NCBI GenBank assembly: GCA_030754235.1
Contig: JASMAS010000044.1
Location: forward strand, 17,009 to 81,008
Source of the DNA: Litorilituus sp.
Lineage (GTDB): Bacteria; Pseudomonadota; Gammaproteobacteria; Enterobacterales; Alteromonadaceae
Length of the DNA stretch: 64,000 nt
Direction: 5' to 3'
Position numbers and translations under genes: made by a program. The notes under the pieces were generated by a model that made no database searches, was not told the origin of the DNA, and was given only the letters and a program-made list of their open reading frames with translations. Below are positions 53,791-61,540 of this stretch, one piece after another. Position 1 is the first letter of the stretch. Each line of letters begins with the position of its first letter.

Positions 53791-54966
53791 TTATTTTTGC
53801 CCAGTTTTTAACTGGGCTTTTTTATCCGTAAAAAAAACCATTAATATGGTAGATAATAGAGCTGCAGCACTTGCTACGAGAAATGTGGATGTTGCACCTT
53901 GACCATCAAGCCATAATACGCCCGCTAAATATGCTCCAATAGCGCCGCCTAAACCATAAACACCACCAAGGTATATCGCTTGGCCTCTTGATTGTTGAGC
54001 GGATGAAAAATGTCGACTAATAAACAACATGCTAGCACTGTGATATAGGCCAAAGCTTGCGGCATGCATCAACTGGGTTAGTGATAATATCCACACTGAG
54101 TCTGCAAAAATACCAACACAATACCAACGAAAGGCGGTAACAGCGAAACTAAAAATAATTAGTTGCTTCACGGTAAAAGCTCTAAAGAAAAAACCAGCAA
54201 ATATAAATACCAATATTTCAGCAATCACACCAAGTGAAATCAACAGGCCAATAGCTAAACCAGAATAACCTAAATCTCTTAAAAAAAGGGCAAAAAAACC
54301 ATAATAAGGACCAAAGCTAATTTGCAATAATATACCTGATATAAAAAAGATAACAAAACTGCTTTGAGTGAACTTGGTCAGTATTGCAGAAGTTGAATGT
54401 TGTTTTTGCTCCACTTTTTTATAGGATTTTATCCTTAATGTCGAAATAAGTAATAACAATAAGATCAGGGTTCCCATTAAGGTAAAAGCAAAAGTAAAGT
54501 CCTTACTCGTCACAAGTTCCATCACTTGCCCAGCGACAACAGCAAGAGCAATAAAACCTAAACTTCCCCACAAACGAACACGCGCATAAATTTTACTACT
54601 ATGTCGGACAGTATTTAATGTCAGCACTTCAAGTTGCGGTAAAATAGCCGTCCAAAAAAGAGTAAATAAAGCTAAAGCAAAACTAATGGGCCAATAACTG
54701 TTTAACCAAAATAATAAAGTAAAACTTGCTAAAGCACTCAGCGCCCCTAAACGAATAATTAATAATTGCTTACCCGTTTTATCAGCTAAAATTGCCCACA
54801 AGCTTGGCGCAACAATTTTAGCCGCCGTGAGAATGGCAAAAATTTCACCTAACTCTATTGAATTAAACCCCTTAGCATCAAGATATACTGAAAGATAAGG
54901 AGAGGTTAAACCAAGTATTGCAAAGTAAAAAAAATAATTAGAAGCTAGTCGGAAAAATAGTGACAA
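53791..54966 (-). CDS. MFS transporter, HcaT-like (MFS_1_like)
   Basis: Inner-membrane protein of 391 residues with about twelve helices. It resembles the HcaT/phenylpropionate permease branch: the N-terminal YFAILGLTSPYLSVYLDAKG and the element LWAILADKTGKQLL after helix 2 are typical of that group. The second half has GLYHSASMLFISRHFS, also conserved. The substrate is not readable. The first gene downstream of aroC on the minus strand, 67 bases apart. Its end carries the hsp20 terminator on the other strand. Confidence 0.85.
   Translation of the reverse strand: MSLFFRLASNYFFYFAILGLTSPYLSVYLDAKGFNSIELGEIFAILTAAKIVAPSLWAILADKTGKQLLIIRLGALSALASFTLLFWLNSYWPISFALALFTLFWTAILPQLEVLTLNTVRHSSKIYARVRLWGSLGFIALAVVAGQVMELVTSKDFTFAFTLMGTLILLLLLISTLRIKSYKKVEQKQHSTSAILTKFTQSSFVIFFISGILLQISFGPYYGFFALFLRDLGYSGLAIGLLISLGVIAEILVFIFAGFFFRAFTVKQLIIFSFAVTAFRWYCVGIFADSVWILSLTQLMHAASFGLYHSASMLFISRHFSSAQQSRGQAIYLGGVYGLGGAIGAYLAGVLWLDGQGATSTFLVASAAALLSTILMVFFTDKKAQLKTGQK
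53799..53823 (+). terminator. Terminator of hsp20
   Basis: GCCCAGTT, 3-base loop, AACTGGGC, then six T, 39 bases after the hsp20 stop. It lies within the last codons of the oppositely oriented MFS gene. Confidence 0.85.
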
Positions 54967-55033
54967 ACCTTATACCTTATTCCTTATTTTTCCAACTGAC
55001 AGCGGCAATGTGATGCCAGTGAAAAGATGATTA

Positions 55034-56155
55034 TCACTGGGTAATGACAGGGGTATTGCAAACCACATCGGCATTTTGTGCTCTATGCCTTAAGTAGTGA
55101 TCCATCAAGGTTAACGCTAACATTGCCTCTGCAATAGGTACCGCTCGAATACCTACACAGGGATCATGCCTACCTCGTGTAATAATATCAGTAGACTCTC
55201 CAGTTAAATCAACAGTTTTACCGCTTACACCAATACTTGCCGTTGGTTTTAAAGCAAGATGAGCAATAATTTGTTGCCCTGATGAAATACCACCTAACAC
55301 ACCGCCAGCGTGATTACTCGCAAAACCTTGAGGTGTTAATTCATCTCTATGCTCAGAGCCTTTTTGATTTACTACAGCAAAGCCATCACCAATTTCGACA
55401 CCTTTTACCGCATTAATACTCATTAAACCATGGGCAATTTCCGCATCTAAACGATCAAATATAGGTTCACCAAGACCAACAGGTACATTGCTAGCAACAA
55501 CACTCACTTTAGCGCCTATAGAGTCTTTAGTTCGAATTGTATTTTTTAAAAGTTGCTCTAAAGTTTCAATTTTGCTGCTATCTGGAAAGAAAAATAAGTT
55601 GTTTTCCACTTCTTGCCAGTCAATGCGTTGAAAATCCAGTTGTGCACCATTAACTCCTTGTGCACAAACATCACCAACTTGTGTGACACAAGCTTGAATT
55701 TTTATACCAAATTTTAGCGCCAAATACTTTTTCGCAATAGCTCCTGCTGCTACACGCATGGCCGTTTCTCGTGCAGATGAGCGACCACCGCCTCGATAAT
55801 CACGCAGGCCATATTTTTGCCAGTAAGTATAATCAGCGTGACCGGGACGAAAACTTTGAGCGATATTACCGTAATCCTTTGAGCGTTGATCAGTATTTTC
55901 TATTTGTAATCCAATCGGGGTACCTGTTGTTTTACCTTCGAAAACGCCTGACATAATTTTAACTTGATCAGCCTCATTACGCGCAGTAGTATAGCGCGAG
56001 GTACCAGGTCGACGCCTATCAAGATCAATTTGTAAATCTGCTTCCGATAATTCTATTCCTGGCGGGCAACCGTCAATAATAGCACCTAAACCTAACCCAT
56101 GGCTTTCGCCAAACGAGGTAACTGTAAATAGCTTTCCAAATGTATTGCCTGACAT
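55034..56155 (-). CDS. aroC: Chorismate synthase
   Basis: Enzyme of 373 residues that forms chorismate from EPSP with reduced FMN, the last shared step to aromatic amino acids. Signatures: [18 protein letters not shown] near residue 16, [14 protein letters not shown] near 104, and [18 protein letters not shown] near 335. [18 protein letters not shown] contains the conserved Arg residues. Slightly longer than E. coli AroC at the C-terminus. It follows prmB by 35 bases, as in enterobacteria. Confidence 0.97.
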   Translation of the reverse strand: MSGNTFGKLFTVTSFGESHGLGLGAIIDGCPPGIELSEADLQIDLDRRRPGTSRYTTARNEADQVKIMSGVFEGKTTGTPIGLQIENTDQRSKDYGNIAQSFRPGHADYTYWQKYGLRDYRGGGRSSARETAMRVAAGAIAKKYLALKFGIKIQACVTQVGDVCAQGVNGAQLDFQRIDWQEVENNLFFFPDSSKIETLEQLLKNTIRTKDSIGAKVSVVASNVPVGLGEPIFDRLDAEIAHGLMSINAVKGVEIGDGFAVVNQKGSEHRDELTPQGFASNHAGGVLGGISSGQQIIAHLALKPTASIGVSGKTVDLTGESTDIITRGRHDPCVGIRAVPIAEAMLALTLMDHYLRHRAQNADVVCNTPVITQ

Positions 56156-56190
56156 TATGACTCCAACGCCTTCTGATCAAATTTTCAAAT

Positions 56191-57123
56191 TTATTTTAAC
56201 GCCGCATAAAATCTTGCAGCAAACTCAATTAACTGTTCCTTTGTGAGCATAAATACACCATGCCCTCCACGCTCAAACGTAAGCCAAGTAAAAGGCACAT
56301 CAGGATACAAAGCTTTCACATGTACTTCAGAATTTCCTACTTCACAAAACAATAAACCATTATCATTAAGGTGAGTAGCACTTTGCACCAAAATTTTTCG
56401 CACAATATCCAAACCGTCAGCACCACATCCTAAGCCCATTTCAGGTTCATGATGGTACTCTGCCGGTAAAGTGTCTATGTCTTGTTGATCAACATAGGGA
56501 GGATTAGTGACAATTAAATCATAACTTTGCCCTTCAACCCCAGAAAAAACATCAGACTGAATTGGAATAACTTGTTCACTAACACCATGGTTTTCAATAT
56601 TTATTTGGGCAACGTTCAATGCATCAACAGATAAATCAACCGCATCAACTTCAGCACCAGCAAAATAACTAGCACAAGCAATGGCAATACAGCCACTACC
56701 TGTACACAAATCTAATATACGCTTAGGTGTTTTTTGTTCTGATATATAAGGGGAAAATTGTTTTTCTATTAATTCCCCCAGAGGAGAACGCGGTATCAAC
56801 ACTCGCTCGTCAACATAAAAAGGGAGCTGAGAAAAATAAGTAATATTCGTGATATAGGCAACCGGAATTCTCTCTTCAACACGACGTTTAAACAAGGCCA
56901 ATATATACTCTTTCTCTGACTCAAGTAAGCGGCAAGCCATTAAGCTGCTATCATGTTCAGCCGGCAGTGAAAGCGCATACATAACCAAAGTATAAGCATC
57001 ACTAAATGCATTATCGCTGCCATGACCATAAAACAACTCTGCTTGGTTAAATAGGGTTGCACCATATCGACAATAATCAGCAATAGAATGCAGTTGATTC
57101 GTCACTGAAGTTAACTTATTCAC
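56191..57123 (-). CDS. prmB: Ribosomal protein L3 glutamine methyltransferase
   Basis: SAM-dependent enzyme of 310 residues. The substrate motif NPPY occurs in IVTNPPYVDQQD near residue 200, and the SAM motif ILDLCTGSGCIAIACA near 137. The long N-terminal helical region and RVLIPRSPLGELIE match PrmB rather than the release-factor enzyme PrmC, as does the placement directly before aroC. It methylates a Gln of ribosomal protein L3. Divergent from smrB. Confidence 0.94.
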   Translation of the reverse strand: MNKLTSVTNQLHSIADYCRYGATLFNQAELFYGHGSDNAFSDAYTLVMYALSLPAEHDSSLMACRLLESEKEYILALFKRRVEERIPVAYITNITYFSQLPFYVDERVLIPRSPLGELIEKQFSPYISEQKTPKRILDLCTGSGCIAIACASYFAGAEVDAVDLSVDALNVAQINIENHGVSEQVIPIQSDVFSGVEGQSYDLIVTNPPYVDQQDIDTLPAEYHHEPEMGLGCGADGLDIVRKILVQSATHLNDNGLLFCEVGNSEVHVKALYPDVPFTWLTFERGGHGVFMLTKEQLIEFAARFYAALK

Positions 57124-57211
57124 AAATGATTTTCCTAATTGTTTTAAACAAAGATAACTTTCACAAGATTATCTTCTTGTAAAGCGGAGCAGATATTCTT
57201 AAACTTCCGCC

Positions 57212-57766
57212 ATGAAAAAGAAAAAGACAATTAACATGTTGCCTACAGAAGACGACAAAAAGCTCTTTCAAGATACTATTGGTAAGGTCAACCCAATAGT
57301 GGCTGACACAATACACTTTGAAAAAACAACCAGCAAGCCTAAAAGAAGTCATAGTGATAAAAAAGCCAATAAAATACTTGCTCAGTTTCACTTTTCTGAC
57401 GAATATGAACCTAATTTAGCCATTGAAGGCCCAGTGAAATATGTACGAAGTGATGTCAGCAGTTTTGAAGCAAAGAATTTACGTCGCGGTGTTTATCAAC
57501 CTGATCTGATTCTAGACTTGCATGGTTTAGATCTGCATCAAGCTAAAAAAGAATTAGCAGCCTTACTCTATGCTTGCCAAAAAGAACATGCACATTGTAT
57601 ATGCATTATCCATGGAATTGGCTCGAGAATTTTAAAAAATAAAGTTCCCCACTGGTTAGTACAACACCCCAATGTGATGGCTTTTCATCAAGCACCTCTT
57701 GAGTGGGGAGGTAATGGAGCATTATTAGCACTGATAGAGTTAAAAGATAAGTTTGATTTAACTTAA
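57212..57766 (+). CDS. smrB: Smr-domain ribosome-rescue nuclease SmrB
   Basis: Protein of 184 residues with a basic, partly disordered N-terminal half and a C-terminal Smr domain (about 95-180). The domain has DLHGLDLHQAKKELAALL and the catalytic-site motif IIHGIGSRILKNKVPHWL. SmrB cuts mRNA between collided ribosomes in E. coli. The neighbourhood (next to prmB and sixA) is conserved in gammaproteobacteria. The N-terminal MKKKKTINMLPTEDDKKLF is typical of this family. Confidence 0.93.
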   Translation: MKKKKTINMLPTEDDKKLFQDTIGKVNPIVADTIHFEKTTSKPKRSHSDKKANKILAQFHFSDEYEPNLAIEGPVKYVRSDVSSFEAKNLRRGVYQPDLILDLHGLDLHQAKKELAALLYACQKEHAHCICIIHGIGSRILKNKVPHWLVQHPNVMAFHQAPLEWGGNGALLALIELKDKFDLT

Positions 57767-57773
57767 CGCTTAG

Positions 57774-58280
57774 CTAATCATTGGAAGATGTATATATTTC
57801 AAGTAGCTTCCCCTGCATTCGCTTCACATTATAGTCAATATGAGCCACAGCTCCCGTCGCAAAAATAGGTGTATTTTGGCTATTAGTTAATTGAGCAACC
57901 AAGAAGCTCACGAACGGCATATGAGAAACAAATAAAATGGCTTTACTATCACTAAGACCAGCGGCAACAACCCCATCGATAAAGTCATGTACTTGCTGAG
58001 CACTTCCCTCAGGGGTTATACCGTCAAAGGTTTCTAGCTCAATCTTTATTAGGGGAGCGTTAGTTGATAACGTTTCAACAATATATTGACCGGTTTGCTG
58101 AGCTCTAAGGTAAGGACTAACAAAAATATTGTACGCTACCTCATTTTTATCTACTAACCATTGCGCTGTCCTTTTTACTTCTATACAACCTTTTTCTGTT
58201 AAAGCTCTTAGTGAGTCACCTTCTAAAGAAGAAAAATTTTGAGGGGTAGCCTCACCGTGACGCATAATATATATTTGCAT
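57774..58280 (-). CDS. sixA: Phosphohistidine phosphatase SixA
   Basis: Phosphatase of 168 residues of the histidine-phosphatase fold. The catalytic RHG is in IMRHGEATPQ at residues 6-11, the second His in VSHMPFVSFL near 108, and YLRAQQTGQYI holds the conserved Arg. In E. coli SixA acts on the phosphotransferase protein NPr and, in vitro, on ArcB. It converges with smrB, 7 bases apart. Confidence 0.94.
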   Translation of the reverse strand: MQIYIMRHGEATPQNFSSLEGDSLRALTEKGCIEVKRTAQWLVDKNEVAYNIFVSPYLRAQQTGQYIVETLSTNAPLIKIELETFDGITPEGSAQQVHDFIDGVVAAGLSDSKAILFVSHMPFVSFLVAQLTNSQNTPIFATGAVAHIDYNVKRMQGKLLEIYTSSND

Positions 58281-58520
58281 TGGTTACTCTTTATTAAACA
58301 TGCCTAAAAACTTTCTTATCGCTAATAGGCGATATAAAAGCATTTGTGAAAAAGTTTATACACTTATTTTTTACGGCTATAGTAATAGAATCTAGCTGCC
58401 TTTGAAATTAACGAGTAAGAATAAAGAAAATCTAGTTATTCCATATAGTAATTAGATACGTTAACCTATTGTTAAAAAAATGAAACTGTATAATTTACTA
58501 ATTAGCTCAGGAGCCATGCG

Positions 58521-61325
58521 TTGAAGCAAAGCCCGAATGATTTAAAACAATATCAATCACTAACCCTAACTAATGGCTTAAGGGTATTATTGATTCATAA
58601 TGACGAGTCTGATAAATCGGCAGCAGCTTTAGCAGTAAATATTGGTCATTTTAATGATCCTAAACACAGACAAGGTTTAGCGCACTTTCTTGAGCACATG
58701 TTATTTTTAGGTTCCGAAAAATATCCTGACGGCAGTGAATATCATAAATTTATCAGTCAACACGGTGGTAGTAATAATGCGTGGACGGCAACTGAGCACA
58801 CTTGTTTCTACTTTGACGTTCACCATCAACATTTTAGCGGCGCACTTGATCGCTTTAGCCAATTCTTCAAGGCGCCACTGCTTAGTGAAGAGTTTATTAC
58901 CAAAGAACGTAAAAATATCGATGCTGAATTCAGACTAAAGCTTAAAGAGGACATTCGCCGTTTATACGATGTTCACAAAGAAACTGCCAACCAAGCCCAC
59001 CCTTTTTCACAATTTTCGGTAGGCAACTCAGATACTTTATCAGATAAATACGGTGAAAGTATTGTACATGAAGTTAAAGCCTTTTTTCAGCAGTATTACC
59101 AAGCTAGCTATATGACATTAGCCATTGAAGGTCCACAATCATTAACTGAACTTTCTAGGCTTGCAACAGAAATGTTTCAAGAGATAAAAACAACAGATAC
59201 TCCAATTGCTGACATAATAGAGCCACTATATTTAGCTGAACATCAAGGCATACAGATTAATGTTTGTCCGGTCAAAAATGACCGTCAATTAATTATTAGC
59301 TTTGCGATGCAAAGCATTGATAAATATTATCAAGACAAACCTGAATCGGTGCTAGCATACCTACTGGGTCACGAAGGTACAGGCAGTATTTTAGCCAAAC
59401 TAAAATATGAACAATGGGGTATGGGGCTAACTGCCGGCTCGGGGATCAACGGCTCAAATTTTAAAGACTTTAATATTCGCATCAGTTTGACTGACCTCGG
59501 TGAAGAGCATATCAATGATATAGTTTCTGTGGTTTTTTCTTATATAGGTTTATTAAAGTCATCCCCTTTACCGTTACATTATTATCAAGAAAAACAAGCT
59601 ATTGCAGAGCTATCTTTTATCTATCATGAAAAAACACGGCCATTAGATAATGTCAGCCAACTAGTCATTAATATGCAACACTACCCCGTTGAAGACTATA
59701 TTTTTGGTGATTACATCATGTCTGGTATGGTTGATAAAAACATAACGCAGTTATTGAGTTATTTAAACGCAGATAATTTACGTATTACCCATGTCAGTCA
59801 AAACAACCACTTTTCAAAAACTAGCTTTTGGTATCAAGTGCCATACCATGTTAAATCAATCTGTACACAGAACATAGCTCATTGGCGAGAATTATCATCT
59901 CCCAACCATCACAGTGTTTCCAAGTATCATTTATTTTTACCGCAAGCTAATCCATACATATGTGCCAACCCACACATTTATGCTGACGTTAACCCTAAAG
60001 TTCTTCCTACGTTAATAGAAAATTCAAGCGGCATTTCAATGTGGTATAAACAAGATGTAACCTTTAAAGTACCCAAAGGATATATCTACTTAGGTATTGA
60101 TTCCCCTTACTCGGTGAAGAGTATTGAAAATATTGCGATGACTCGTTTATTTGTTGATTTATATACAAATACCATTACAGAAGAAAACTATGACGCCGAG
60201 CTTGCAGGGATCCATTACCACCTTTATGCACATCAAGGTGGCATTACTTTACACATATCAGGCATTAGCGAAAACCAACCAAAACTCTTGAATAAATTAC
60301 TCTATCGATTACAAGCACACGATATAAACGAACAAGACTTTTCTCTTTATAAGCAACAGCTAATAACTCATTGGCAAAATAGCGACAAGAGTAAATCAAT
60401 ATCGCAAATTTTCTCTACCCTTAGCTCCTTAACACAGCCTAACAACCCAAGTTCACATGAGTTAGCGAATGCTCTTAACCAAATAAGCTTTAACCAATAC
60501 CAACATTTTTGTCAGCAACTATTTAAACAAGTCGCCCTTGAAGGGCTTATCCATGGAAATTGGTTACTTGAGCATGCTCAGGTTATTATAGAAAACATCA
60601 AGCAAGCATTCGCTCATTGTTATCACAAAAAGTTCGCCGTTTCTTGTCCTGTTATAGAGTTTAAAGATCAACAAAGCTTACTATTACCATTAACTATTCC
60701 TGAGCATGATCATGCCGCTGTAATTTACACACCATTATCAACAAGAGATAGCAGGCTGATCGCTTTAACGATGGTAACAAGCCATTTAATTTCTCCTTTC
60801 TTTTTTCAGGAAATGCGCACAGAAAAACAGTATGGTTATATTGTTGGCGTTGGCTATATCCCTATTAATCGCTACCCTGGCATCGCTTTTTATATTCAAT
60901 CACCACACACCGACGCTATTACCTTAACTCAAGCCATTGATGAATTTATCGAAAATAGTTTAGTAATACTTAACGATATTACCGCTGAAAATTGGCAACA
61001 CTTAATTCAAGGTTTAAGCGGCCAATTAAAAGAAAAAGACAGTAACTTAAGAATTAAAAGCCAACGGTTCTGGGCTGCCATATGTAATAAAGATACTAAT
61101 TTCTCACACAAAGAAGAACTACTATCAGAAATATTGTCTTTAAATCTAAATCAAGTTAAATCATTTATTCAAGAGCAATTAATGGCCATTTCAAAACCAG
61201 ACAGGTTAATACTGATATCAAGTCCCACTAGTGAAACGATTCAAGAAGAAAAAATAGCTGCGCTATTAAATACCAAAGTAATAAGTCATACTGAAAATTT
61301 CTCAATTAAAAGCAAAATAAAATAG
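58521..61325 (+). CDS. M16 insulinase-family peptidase (protease III-like)
   Basis: Zinc metallopeptidase of 934 residues in four homologous domains. The inverted zinc motif HFLEH occurs at residues 55-59, and the third ligand Glu lies in the conserved KNIDAEFRLK about 75 residues later. The C-terminal EMRTEKQYGYIVGVGY is the substrate-binding segment of insulysin-type enzymes. The start is TTG at 58521 with a strong GGAG 7 bases before it; the ATG at 58516 is followed at once by a stop (ATG CGT TGA). No signal peptide is visible, whereas E. coli PtrA is periplasmic, so this copy is probably cytoplasmic. Confidence 0.9.
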   Translation: MKQSPNDLKQYQSLTLTNGLRVLLIHNDESDKSAAALAVNIGHFNDPKHRQGLAHFLEHMLFLGSEKYPDGSEYHKFISQHGGSNNAWTATEHTCFYFDVHHQHFSGALDRFSQFFKAPLLSEEFITKERKNIDAEFRLKLKEDIRRLYDVHKETANQAHPFSQFSVGNSDTLSDKYGESIVHEVKAFFQQYYQASYMTLAIEGPQSLTELSRLATEMFQEIKTTDTPIADIIEPLYLAEHQGIQINVCPVKNDRQLIISFAMQSIDKYYQDKPESVLAYLLGHEGTGSILAKLKYEQWGMGLTAGSGINGSNFKDFNIRISLTDLGEEHINDIVSVVFSYIGLLKSSPLPLHYYQEKQAIAELSFIYHEKTRPLDNVSQLVINMQHYPVEDYIFGDYIMSGMVDKNITQLLSYLNADNLRITHVSQNNHFSKTSFWYQVPYHVKSICTQNIAHWRELSSPNHHSVSKYHLFLPQANPYICANPHIYADVNPKVLPTLIENSSGISMWYKQDVTFKVPKGYIYLGIDSPYSVKSIENIAMTRLFVDLYTNTITEENYDAELAGIHYHLYAHQGGITLHISGISENQPKLLNKLLYRLQAHDINEQDFSLYKQQLITHWQNSDKSKSISQIFSTLSSLTQPNNPSSHELANALNQISFNQYQHFCQQLFKQVALEGLIHGNWLLEHAQVIIENIKQAFAHCYHKKFAVSCPVIEFKDQQSLLLPLTIPEHDHAAVIYTPLSTRDSRLIALTMVTSHLISPFFFQEMRTEKQYGYIVGVGYIPINRYPGIAFYIQSPHTDAITLTQAIDEFIENSLVILNDITAENWQHLIQGLSGQLKEKDSNLRIKSQRFWAAICNKDTNFSHKEELLSEILSLNLNQVKSFIQEQLMAISKPDRLILISSPTSETIQEEKIAALLNTKVISHTENFSIKSKIK

Positions 61326-61540
61326 TAATACTGCCGATATAATAAAAATGTTATGTTAAACGCTCACAACTTAAACTAAACAGCTAACAATAGTTGACTT
61401 AATGCTGTGCATGACTTTAAATGGCTATAGCTTTATTTTTTACGTGTAAAATAACAATAATTTATTTTCAATTTCACCTATATAATAATTCAGGTTAAAC
61501 TGTGTTTTTACTTTTTTTAGAGCTTTTAACTTCTTTTTCA

